In this document: positions 13,572-23,920 of the stretch, one piece after another
Layout: every line of letters starts with the position of its first letter
Numbering within the stretch: position 1 is the stretch's first letter
Assembly: GCA_947034885.2 (NCBI GenBank)
Contig: OX344755.2
Span: 21,645,052-21,709,051, forward strand
Direction: 5' to 3'
From: Thuidium tamariscinum
Taxonomy: Eukaryota > Streptophyta > Bryopsida > Hypnales > Thuidiaceae
DNA length: 64,000 bases
Program-made: the position numbers and the translations under genes
Notes under the pieces: model-generated
What the model was told of the DNA's origin: nothing
Seen by the model: the letters and a program-made list of their open reading frames with translations, nothing else
The model's database searches: none

Positions 13572-15162
13572 GTAAGTATATGTGTGAGAGCTCCTTTTGC
13601 ATCCATGCTGACGCAGTTCTACGATTGATCAATTTGTAAAGAGCAGCATGTCTCATTGGTAATGGATACTTCAAGTATGGTTTTTGTAGAAATAAGCTAT
13701 GCAAGAATTCCTAGTGTACAAATAAGCAAAGAAGTGATTAGTTAGATTGAAGTCTAAGTGGAAGGACTGAGAATATACCTGTTCTGATTCTTCAAGCATC
13801 CTGTACCCCTTCGTGAGGGACAGTACACCAAATTATTTTGGGATGGATTACCACAAGTGTTTTGCCTGAGTTATATGTTCTCTGCTGAGGTCTAGATTTG
13901 TCGAAATGGAAGGAGTTGCTCGACACATATGGAGTTTCAGTAGTCACTTTGAAGTTCACAGCACAATTTGAGAGTCAAGATTTTCTTAATGCTGTGATAA
14001 TAGATTTCAAGATTATTTATAAAAAATAATAATTTTTATGGTAGTTCCAACATATGAATTTGTAGGTGATATTCTAGGTCCCACACAACTTGCTTTACTA
14101 CGTCATGTGAACGAGGAAGCTTGCTGTTGAGATGACTTATTACTTGATCATATCCTGAAGGTTTGACTTATTGTGTTAAATGTCTTTTTCTTTTTTCTTT
14201 ATCTTTCTTTCACTATAGAAGTATCCATAATGTATTGTAGATAGAGCCGAGATAAGGAGTTTTAAAGCTCATGGATGTATCCCGGGAAAAGGTACATAGA
14301 ATGCTGTTCACATTAAATTTAATGAATGATGTTTTCTTTTTCATGACAGTCATTTCTGTTTGCGTGTTTGTGTTTTTTAGCTCTGTGAAATTAGTATATT
14401 TGAATTGAAATTTTTCCTAAATTTATTTTTAGTTATGCCATTAATTGTCGCCAATAATGGTTTTCACTAAACATACAAGTTTGCTAGTCAAGAGTTGTAG
14501 GTTTAGTTTTAATTTTCTTGGAATATGCTGAATCTTTTTTTGCTAAACAAGAAATGATAATTTTACCTCGCTTTTCTGGTGACTACCTTTTCAGTATCTT
14601 TATGTCTGTTTGACAATTTGTACCAAGTGAAATTGTACTCTTGATTAAAGGTCTTCAACGCTTTGTTTTACGATTGGTTGTCTCCTACGTAGCTAAGTTG
14701 TTTGTTGCGTTGCCTTTCTTATGTTTTGTATCTTACCAATTTTGATTCGTGTCTTTGGTTATTGAAAGGTGGGAAGGAAGTGGACACGGAGTTCCAGGAT
14801 GCCTTGGCAACTGTAAGAGTCTTTCTTATAGTGTATGCTTATTGTTGTAACTCAAATACGTTTGTGTTCATAGTTTGTTGTCTGGACATTCCCTTTTTTC
14901 TTTAAGTACTAGTTATACTAATTGGAAAGCTTGGCGTAATTTGCAAATGAAATTCTCATCGATATGTTTGGGATGAGGTTTAGGTGGACTTGGCTGTGGA
15001 GATGATGCAGGGGCACTATTGTTTGCGTTGACAAACAATCTTGAATATTTGTCTGGACACACTCTTTGGGCTTGTAAGTATGTTGGAAATGACGCTAAAG
15101 GATTTCTCCTCTTTGAAAACTTTAAAGCAAACCCTGAATTAGAATTACCATTGCTGTTGCAG
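13572..15162 (+). other. intron-like DNA with one or two weak exon candidates
   Basis: Mostly T-rich, intron-like sequence. Near 14768-14812 a short frame reading GKEVDTEFQDALATV precedes a GTAAGA donor, and near 14984-15030 a frame starting GGLGCGDDAG follows an acceptor-like TTTAG. Their order is compatible with the WASHC4 segment just before the clear exons, but similarity is weak. Confidence 0.3.
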
Positions 15163-15993
15163 CCATGTATTAGAAGCCAAGAACATGAGCTTTGAGCTTG
15201 GCATGGCACCGGAAGTAGTGTGGGTTGGGAAATTTCTCGATGCAGCCTTGGAGAGCCAGAAAATGTCTGTTGATGAGACTGGTTACTTCAACATCCTTGT
15301 GAATGCTTTCTCTCAGGTGGGTTGTTTGGTGAAATTTTGAAGAAGGTAGTTTAAATATTGCAAATGGTGTTATCTTTAGTGTTTTTCTTTGTTGATGGAC
15401 TGACTTAGACTTGCCTCTTATATTCTGGATATGGATCAGGGTTTGCAAAGTGATGATAATTGTTCACTTGAAGGAGTTCGTGTTCATTGTCTTGGCTCTG
15501 ATTATTAAAGCTATAGATGCCATGGTACGAGCAAAATCAACATTCTCTAAACGGACCCGTATTTCAGCAGATGCTCTCTTCACAGATGATGGTTTTGTCA
15601 TGGGTCTTGCGCACATACTCAAGGTATTTTTCTCTCATTACTGAACTATGTCAAATTATTTGAGAGTTTGAATGTGTCCGTATTGTGTTAGTCAATTCAT
15701 GCCTATGCAGTTGATACCTGGTTCAGCCAAATACTTTTGCAACTTATCGGTAGCCTTGTTTATCCCCTGGCAATGTAGCCTTGGAACATTGCCATATAGA
15801 TATTCAAATTATGACGGGCATTTGATTTAGTTCATATTGCAATCCTGAGGCACTGGGACAAGATGAGCACTTCAATTCACTCTATTGGTTTGATGGTCTG
15901 AGGAAACACCACAAAGCTGAGAAGGCACGCTTAGAAGGTGTCGACATGGGCAATATAGCGAATGGTCTGATGGGATTGCAAATTTGGAGTTAA
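15163..15993 (+). CDS. WASH complex subunit 4 (SWIP/KIAA1033-like), C-terminal exons
   Basis: WASHC4 is a scaffold subunit of the WASH complex, which turns on Arp2/3 actin assembly on endosomes. Three consecutive exons match the end of the protein. The first (15163-15316) contains FLDAALESQKMSVDETGYF. The second (15440-15623) contains HLKEFVFIVLAL and then ALFTDDGFVMGLAHILK, close to the animal FTDDGFAMGVAYILKLL signature. The third (about 15851-15993) contains HFNSLYWFDGLRKHHKAE, matching the FDSLHWFQSVREKY segment, and ends at a TAA. Introns are GT-AG and the frame stays open across all three. The N-terminal two thirds was not recognised upstream. I cannot tell whether the whole gene is present but divergent or only a 3' fragment. 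Flowering plants are generally thought to lack WASH. Confidence 0.75.
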
Positions 15994-16930
15994 AAAATGG
16001 CTTCCGTTTCTGCTGAAGACACTTATAACATATAGATGGTATGCTTCTCACCCCAGCAGTATGTATCTTGCTTCTAAAATTCTTCATGAGAGTCTTCAAA
16101 TGATTTGGCTTGTTGAGTGTTCTTTTTCTCACTTGAGTTGTGACTGCCCTTCAGAAAATGTAGACATGAAAGTGCATGTTGCGTTTGTAGCATGGTCCAA
16201 TTTCACACTTACAGGATGATTCTGAAAAAATATCTGTGAGTCCTTGATTTGATTTTTATGTAGAGTATGATGTCACTGAGTTTTCTTTGAAAAAATCTGA
16301 GAAGTGGAGGTTTGTTAAATGGCCTCATTGTAGGCTGTGAAATGAGTGAGCGCATATCTGATGGAGCTGGAGCTTATTGAGTTCAATTTTTATGGAACTC
16401 GAATATTCTTCCTCAAAATTGTGATGCCTTCAATTTGGCAATGGAGCACTATGACCCATGGTTTCACCCATTCTGTTGATTGATTTCTGGAAGCTACATA
16501 AGTCTTGGCGAGCTTATCTTCATAACCGTTGATTAGGTATCCGGAGGGTAAAAATACAGGTATTGGTCGTACTAGACTAAAATGTGGAAGAATATATGTT
16601 GATGCGTCATGTTCACAGGGAAGGTGCACTCACTCACACGCCAAACAAATTTGTTGACGTTGTGCTAGTGGTCTTCTCAGTCATTGCTCAGCTCTTGTAT
16701 CTGTGCTATTCCAAGGCAGAAGAAAGTGAAGTTCACAATGCTGGTTGTTAGAGTTGACCCTATCAGAGGAACAATTTACCTTTCATGGAGCGTTGTATGA
16801 ATTGACAAATAATCTCTAACACTTGTTTTGCAAAGATGAGCGTAGTATGAACAAGTAGGATATCACAGGTTTGGTTTTGCTTTATTTGTCATAACTGTAA
16901 TATTTATAGCAAGAATTGTTTTGAGTATGT
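15994..16930. other. 3' flank of the WASHC4-like exons
   Basis: No further exon is recognised. The shorter open frames (for example minus 15872-16132 and 16390-16629) overlap in no consistent way with a gene model. Confidence 0.4.
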
Positions 16931-17440
16931 GACCTATGCAGTAAGTGCTAAGTGAATGTGTGTGATAAGTAGTGAGTGTGCATGTGATAAGTGTTGAGTG
17001 CGTGCAACAAGTGGTGAGTGCGCGTGCGATAAGTGGTGAGTGTGCATGTGATAAGTGGCAAGTGTATGTGCAATAAGTAGTGAATGTGTGCATGATAAGT
17101 GGTGAGTGTATGTGTGATAAGTGGTGAGTGCGTGTGTGATAAGTGTTGAGTACGCGTGTGATAAATGTTGAGTGTGCGCATGATAAGTGGTGAGTGTGAG
17201 TGTGAGTGATAAGTGGCGAGTGCGTGCGTGTGTGATAAGTGTTGAATGCACACGTAATGAACATTGAGTGTATGTATGATAAGCATTGAATGTATGTGCA
17301 ATAAGTGTTGAGTGCATGCAAGATAAGTCACAAGTGCATGTGTGATAAGTAGTGAGTGTATGTGTAATAAGTGGTGAGTGTGTGAGAGCACAAGAAGTGA
17401 TGAGTGCGTATGTAATAAGTCATAAGTACATGTGTTTGAA
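16930..17440. repeat. minisatellite, about 21-bp GATAAGTGGTGAGTG unit
   Basis: About twenty-four diverged head-to-tail copies of a unit near GTGTGATAAGTGGTGAGTG run through this stretch. Variation is mainly at CG/TG and CA positions, consistent with decay of methylated cytosines. All reverse-strand frames stay open (poly-TYHTHS-like peptides) simply because the unit length is a multiple of three and lacks stops; they are not genes. The array lies between the WASHC4-like exons and the repeat-rich block. Confidence 0.9.
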
Positions 17441-17657
17441 ATTGATTATGGGATTTTACATCATGTTTTGTTATTAGTGATATTTATTGAACATACTCAC
17501 AATATTTGATTTATTGAATGTGCTTGCAATATTCATTGAATTGAATGCATGTACAATATTGATTTGTATATGCAATATTGATTGAATGTATGCATGTTTT
17601 ACAAATATATATGCGCGTACACAACTAATTTTTTAAAATACCTATAATCTTGTATTT

Positions 17658-17817
17658 CACTATAAGAAATTCCATTGCGAAAAAAATGGTTGACAGTCAC
17701 ACATTTTTTCAAAAATCCATTGCGCATTGCAGTAAAAAAATGCGCGCAAAAACGTGGCACAAAAAACCGTAATGGATTTTTGAGTGCGGTTTTTTTTTAC
17801 CATGTTTTGTTATAGTG
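17658..17817. mobile_element. CACTA-ended miniature inverted-repeat element
   Basis: A 160-bp stretch begins CACTATAAGAAAT and ends with TTATAGTG, giving inverted ends of about 8-12 bp of CACTA type. The interior has two CCATTGCG copies and CG-rich words in an A/T background. Its right end abuts exactly the point where the LTR-like unit's similarity to its 50.7-kb relative begins. Flanking triplets (TTT and TTA) do not give a convincing 3-bp target duplication. Confidence 0.55.
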
Positions 17818-19927
17818 TTATCACAACAAAACCCAAGCAAAAGACTGATCCGGTCTGGGTCTCAAAGGTTCCTAAGATTTCCTTGGACCTGATTACCAGA
17901 TCAATCCGTTATCTTTCAAAACTAAGTCTATCTATTTATACCAGTATGTTTACCACCTTTATGCTTATCCTTACTAGATATGAGACTAAAGACCGGATAC
18001 TAGTAGTTGGTCCAGTCCCTAGTATAGTAACCAAGTGTAAGTTTTACCTCGATAACAAGAGGGATCTGCTTGTTTGGGTGTTTAGGAAGGAAGCTTACTC
18101 CTACCCTTCAAGTTTTAAAGTGTCAGAAGTTCCACTTATAAGTAAAAAAAAAGAAACTACTACTACAAACAGACCGGAATACCTCACAACTGGATCGGGA
18201 CTAATCCGACCCAGCAGGTCACGCAAGCACTCCTGCCTAATCCTAACAAAGACTACAACGACGGAGTACCCAGTTAGTCTAATCCCTGGTAGAATAAGGG
18301 TGGTAGCTTATGCAAGAGAGCTGAATTTCCTCACTTAGTCCTTTTTTCTTCTACAGAGACCGGATCACCATTCAGTTGGCATTTGGCCGGACGCTCCCGA
18401 TCTCAAACCCAGACTCTACAAGTGTCTATCTTTATCGAATACTCCCTAGACCTGTTCCAGAAAACACTGTGGGATCCTGCACAAATTCCCTATCAAAACC
18501 GAATTCACTTTAAGTCCAGAGACCGGATAAACTGAACATCCGGGCACACACTTATCCACACAAGGCTGCAATCCTAACCATCACCATAAGACTTTGACAA
18601 GGTCCCATGCATACAGTCCACTTCAGAGTGAATCAGAAAGGTTCTGACTTGTATTTGCAACACAAAAACTTGTGAAAGTAAGATAACATAATGCGCGCTC
18701 GGATCCAATTAAGAACTGGGTTTAAATACTAAACTACAAGAAAACCTAAAAGTGCAAATGGAATCAACACCAGCCGCCAAGAATGCCACGTAACATTCTT
18801 CTACAACTTGGATGGGTTGACTTCTACAAAACTACAAAAATACCAACAAAATAGGATCACAGATCCTACATATCTGGATCCAGTCTAAGTTCAAAAGTTC
18901 CTAACCTAAATATATCCTGGTTTAGCCGCCTTCCTATCTACCTGAAATTAATGCTCTCCTATTTCCTCGCCCTCTTGATAGGCGATGCACCCTTCCGGGC
19001 TAGCTGCTTCTTCGGAGACCGGTACATCTTGACTGGTCTGGGTTTCGGCTTGGTCTTACCCCGCGCCTTGGCCCTGGTCTGCTTGGTCTCTGCCAATGCC
19101 TGGTCTGCATTTGAGTACTGTTCCGACTCATCACCGGAGTCGGTCTCTTCCTCCGAGTCCTCATCTGACTCCTCTTCCTCTTCATCCCGGGCCTTCCGCT
19201 TCACCTTGGATGTCTCCACGGTCTTCTTCTTGAATCCGGTGATGGGCGGGTGGTGCACTATTTTGCTTTGTGGGGTCTGCTCTCCTATTTTCTCGGCAGT
19301 CCGGGCTGGTCCCTTGCTTGGTGACTCGGATCCAGATCCGATCTTCAGTATGGAGCGGACCTGCACCGTTGCCTTTATTTCCCCTCTGGTCTTCGGTTGT
19401 GTGACGACCGTGGGTGATGACTTGCTTGGAGAATCGTCCAGCAAGGTGATGAACTTGGTCTTCTCCCTTGGTGGTGTTGTTCCTCGGATTATCTCCCTCA
19501 ACACAATCGGCTCGGGTTCCGGCTCCTTGGTCTTCTCGGGTTGAGAAACCTTGGGTTCTTCAATCCGGGTCGGTGGGACAGGTTCCTCCGCCACTGCTTC
19601 GGTCCTGGTCTCTTCTTCCTTCGCCGGTTCGGATGTGCCGGCTTCTACCTCGACAGCTGCTGGTGGTGGCTGATCCTTCGGCTGCTCCTCCTCCATCTTT
19701 GGCTCTTCCGGTCCTGAGACCGGAGCAGAACTAGCTTGGACCTCCGTGACTACTGACCACCACTTCTCCAGCGCTGCCTCCATTTTCTTGTTGTAGGCAA
19801 CCAGAGCTGTAAGCATCTGGGGACCCACCATCTTGCTTGCTTCCAAGACCTTCCTGTCGAAAAGCATGGCTTTGTTGACGACCTCGCTCGGATGCGTGAT
19901 GAACTCTCGGATCTCTCTGAGTGTGTT

Positions 19928-22900
19928 TGTGGGAACCTAGAATACAGGTTTTTAATATTTAGTATAGAATTAGGAATAAGGAAGCTAATCTTAGATAAAT
20001 TTTTCGATTCTTTGGTCAAGAATAGGGAAAATTAGTAAGATTAGGAAGAGGTGGAAATTGGAGACATCCAATTGGGATAATTAGGTTAAGAAAGGGAAGT
20101 AGAAACCCTTACCTAATCGGAAAATCCGGAACCGGATTGAGGATCTGGGATTCAGCCCTAGGATCATGGAAGGGTCCAGATGTCATCCTAAGGCCACCAC
20201 CAGTTGTCCAGGAGCCAACGGAACCCTAACCGGCAAAGGCGGCGCCGCCGGGAGAAATTGGATGAAACCCTAACGGTGGGACATCCGGAAATCACGGAAC
20301 TGTCAGTTAAACGGCTAGTTCTGGGATTCCAGGGGTCATGGCTGATGGAAGGGTCGTCACTCTCATTTGGTGGCGATTCGTCTTGGTGCTTCTTGAGTGT
20401 GTTTTTGAGAGCTCTTTTGTGTTGCAAGGGCGGGAGTTTGAGTCTTGGAGGGCTGCAGAGTTTCCGGTTCCTGTATCGCGGAAGGACGCGCGGCCGGCTT
20501 GAAGGAAGAAGGTTTTGAGTGAGAACCTCGTGGTTTCTTTGAGCGCTGGTTGTGTGTTGAGGGTTTTGTGGTGAGATAATTCGTCTTGAAACCTTGAGCG
20601 CCTATCTGAGTGAGAGATGGGGAAGTCCAAGGAAGCGGAGGATCCGGTTTTCGTGAACCTAAAGTCTGTAACTCCGGAAGTGCCCAAGGATGCCAAGGAG
20701 CGCGCTTATTTGGAGGAGGACCTGACCCAGATTGGCTGCCTAGGGTTGCTGCAGCGCCCATGGAACCTCAAAGACGAAGACATGGTCCGGGAGGTGATGG
20801 AGGATCAGTCCAGTGAGTGGAACCGGACTGTTAGGGCGCTTCCTAACCGATGGACAGCGGAACTTTGGAGGAAGGCGTATGGATTTCCTAAGGAGGGAGA
20901 AGGAGGAGCCTCAAGGACAGACAAGTTCTTGAAGGGTAAGTTCTCCAAACCACCGCATCCTAAGGACGGGTATACGGTCACGGAATGTGCAAGCAAGAGG
21001 GATAGGAGAGTGCTAGAGTTCCTAACCCCGATTCTGTATCCGGAAAGGCCAACCTGGATTACAACCACGATAGCCAACACGATCTTCGGGGCACTATCCG
21101 GGGAGCGGAAGGTTAGTTGGGGGAGGGTAATCCGGGATCATGTAGAAAAGTTGGTATCCTTGGCCGGAAAGTCTAAACCCACCATCCTCAGTCCTTTTTT
21201 CTTTCATCTGTATCACTCTCTTGATTTGCTGAGGGATAGAGAGGCCACACTGTACAAGTCAGCCTTCGTAATGCTGAAGTTTGACATCAGTCCTCCCCCG
21301 GAATCGGAAAGTGAGGAAGAGAGAGAGGGAAAGGAAGGTTCGAAAGGACCAGGATCTTCAGAGAAGGAGAGAAAGCAAGAGAAGGTTCCTGTTTCAAGGA
21401 AGGGAAAGGAGCCAGAGGTTGAGGAAGTGAAAGAGGATCCGGTCTGGCCGAGTGATAGGAAGGAGGATCCATTAGGAATTGTTATTGCGGATTTGGAGAG
21501 GATCCGAAAGGATCAGAATGGGGAAAGAGAGGAAGTTCGGAAGGCATGTAGACTGATGGGAAACATCAGTCCCTCTGTTTTGTGTGAGAGAATAGAGGAA
21601 CTTCTCAAAAATCAGGATGTTGGGAAGTGGGAAAGCCGGATTGCGGAATTGTCCACTCAAGTTAGGGATCTCCAACATCAGTTGGAGAGGAAGTCAGAAG
21701 AGTCTAGGAGGCTTTCGGGTGAGTCCCAAGCAACCCTCATGCGGATCCGGGATTCAATTAAGATTCCGGGCGATGCACTTAATAAGGCTAGATTATTTGA
21801 TGAGGAAGTGCATAAGGCAGGACCATCCGTAGCTCCTAAGATGGTGAAGGTGCTAGTGGAGTTTGGTGAGAGGATGGAGAGGACTTTGTTTGAGATCAGG
21901 GAGGCTTTGCAAGGGGCTGGACTGTATCCGGATCCGGAAACGGGGAAGGAAGCCAGCCAGGGTAAGGAGAGTGTAATCCCGATTCCTGAATTCAAAGTGG
22001 CTTCTCCACTTGACTCTGGGAAGTCCAAGGGCAAGGGTTCAGTGGAAGAGAAGACTCCACCGGCTCCCAAGGCAGCTTTCCGACTTGATCTTGATGTGGG
22101 GGAAGGGGCAACACCCGGATCCCAAATCCGGAAGCAAGTCCAAGCGGAAGACCAGGATCAAGAGACGCCTCCGAGCAAGGTATCCGAGAAGTCCCCCAAG
22201 GTTTCTAGCACGTTGAAGAGGAAGGCTACAGCGAAGAGGGCGAGGGAGAGTCCCATTGAGTTGGAGTCAGACCAAGATGAGTCCCCAGAGCAGAGCGAGC
22301 ACGAAGAAGAGGAGTCGGATTCGGAATCCGGATCAGGATCGGAACCGGAACCGGAACCGTCAGACCCGGTGAAAATCATGCCTCCGAAATCTACGGGGAA
22401 GGGTAAGAATGTTGCCACGCCTTCCAAGGGCAAAGCAGCTGCGTCGGCAAAGGTTTCCACCAGTAGGAAACAGCCAGCACGCAAGGGAGCCGCCAAGCAT
22501 GCGGATTCCCCCCAAAAGCGGATGAAGAAGTAGTTAGGAATAGAAAGTAGATTAGGTAGAGAATTTTGAGGAGCAGACTTAGTGGAAAAGGTGGAAAGTT
22601 ACCTTTCCAGTAGGTAGGAAGTAGTTAGCAAGGGGCTTTTAACTTAGAATGCACCTAGTCAGTCAGATCCGGATTTTTAGGATCTGAGATCCACTTTTTT
22701 TGGGTCCAGTTGGGTGGATAGGAAAGTGACTTTTGTGGATAAGGAATGCCACCTGGCATCCTCTTGTCCTCTGATTTTGTTCCCTTGGGGCTTTTAGGGT
22801 TCCCTTGGGTTGGTATTTAGGGGTGGTTGTTAGTTGGTTGCCCCGGGTGTTCCTACTTCTGTTTTTCCTTTCATTTGCAATCTGATTTCCAGATTTCTAC

Positions 22901-23920
22901 TTTCTAAGAGTTGGTCTGAACAAGTCTCGACTCTGGATTGGTATGCCGTGCAATGCTAGAACCATTGGATAGTGCGAGGTAGCTGGGTTTGTAGGTGTTT
23001 GGATGAGGTGTCTCCCCCAGACTTTGTCTGAATCCGGTTCCAGGAAATTGAAGTGATTTGGTTGAGGCTACTGGTGTATTAGGATTGAAGTCTAGCTGCT
23101 GCAGTCACTTGGAGGCTTCTGTGTGGGAAAGCCGCTCTTAGATTGGGTGTGTTCTGCTAGGAGAGTGGGCGCATGCCAATTGACGTGTTGTTGAGGTCCT
23201 ACTATAACCGGAAGTGAGGGATGTGCAGACAGTTAGGATCCCCTAGTTATCTGGCTCCTAGATTAAGCCTTAGGAACTGAGTTTGGATGAGTCTGTCATT
23301 GTAGTAATGTGGGGTTTGTAGGGGTTTCCTGAGTGACTTGCTAGTTGGGATTGAAATCCGGATTAGTTGTGAGGAGGAACTTGCAGCCTATTTCTTTTAT
23401 GTCTTTTGTTATTTTTCTCTTTTAGTGGAACTCCATTCACTATAATCCTGAGGAGGGTAGGATTCAACGCATCCTTCCTAAATGCCAACCGCGGACCCCT
23501 CTAATACAGAGGCTAAACTTCATTTGTTACTTGAGTGATTGGATCTGGAAACCGGATCCGGAAGAGGTACAGAGTTTGGGCACTCCTTTCGGTTCCTAAT
23601 CCGCCCAGTCGGATACTGTGAGTCCGGATAGGGGAAGGTACAGAGTTTGGGCACTCCCCCCTGTTTGGAGGTTGTTGTGAGAGTGGTAAAGTATGTATGA
23701 ATGGTGAGAAAGGCAATCTAAAGGAATGCGGATGTTGTGAGGAAGTTTCCGGTTAGGAATCCGGTTACTGTTGTCTTGGGGTTGTTTTTCGCATCCTGTT
23801 ATTCCGGATATCTTGAGGAATCTACGTAAAATCCTGTGGGAATGATACACGAGTCATTTGAACGGTGTTAACGCCAAATTAACACCTACAGACGGATTTG
23901 TGCTTCCTTGTGCTACGACA
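19928..23920 (+). mobile_element. LTR-like unit, copy 2 (nested), TG...CA with 5-bp target duplication
   Basis: The unit is 3993 bp. It starts TGTGGGAACCTAGAAT, ends GTGCTACGACA, and is flanked by GTGTT on both sides, the layout expected for an integrase-made insertion of a retroelement end. The same terminal words bound the unit at 50566-54481, in opposite orientation. Both ends share a GATACACGAGTCA block close to the CA end. I see no reverse transcriptase, integrase or protease frame and no second internal repeat of the ends. It therefore resembles a solo long terminal repeat, or a small non-autonomous element, carrying one gene. It looks whole. Direct repeats of GGTACAGAGTTTGGGCACTC lie at about 23566 and 23638. 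Confidence 0.65.
20617..22533 (+). CDS. LTR-unit protein, 638 residues, subfamily A
   Basis: The frame is open from an ATG at 20617 to a TAG after 22530. The N-terminal 240 residues are conserved with the 698-residue protein at 51833-53929: shared RPWNLKDE, RTVRALPNRW, RTDKF, NPKDGFT/HPKDGYT, IANTIFGALSGERK and SPFFFHLYHSLDLL. This part is loosely reminiscent of the helical putative plant transposon protein domain found in LTR-element frames; that link is from memory and weak. Then come an acidic linker, a coiled coil (about residues 340-380), a low-complexity region and a basic tail rich in KGK and RKQPARKGA, suggesting a nuclear or nucleic-acid-binding protein. Function is unknown. The 3' flank has no close polyadenylation signal that I could defend. 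Confidence 0.6.
   Translation: MGKSKEAEDPVFVNLKSVTPEVPKDAKERAYLEEDLTQIGCLGLLQRPWNLKDEDMVREVMEDQSSEWNRTVRALPNRWTAELWRKAYGFPKEGEGGASRTDKFLKGKFSKPPHPKDGYTVTECASKRDRRVLEFLTPILYPERPTWITTTIANTIFGALSGERKVSWGRVIRDHVEKLVSLAGKSKPTILSPFFFHLYHSLDLLRDREATLYKSAFVMLKFDISPPPESESEEEREGKEGSKGPGSSEKERKQEKVPVSRKGKEPEVEEVKEDPVWPSDRKEDPLGIVIADLERIRKDQNGEREEVRKACRLMGNISPSVLCERIEELLKNQDVGKWESRIAELSTQVRDLQHQLERKSEESRRLSGESQATLMRIRDSIKIPGDALNKARLFDEEVHKAGPSVAPKMVKVLVEFGERMERTLFEIREALQGAGLYPDPETGKEASQGKESVIPIPEFKVASPLDSGKSKGKGSVEEKTPPAPKAAFRLDLDVGEGATPGSQIRKQVQAEDQDQETPPSKVSEKSPKVSSTLKRKATAKRARESPIELESDQDESPEQSEHEEEESDSESGSGSEPEPEPSDPVKIMPPKSTGKGKNVATPSKGKAAASAKVSTSRKQPARKGAAKHADSPQKRMKK

Noticed and set aside
16863-17391. 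Three overlapping minus-strand frames rich in TYHTHS residues
   Set aside because: Produced by a stop-free minisatellite whose unit length is a multiple of three.
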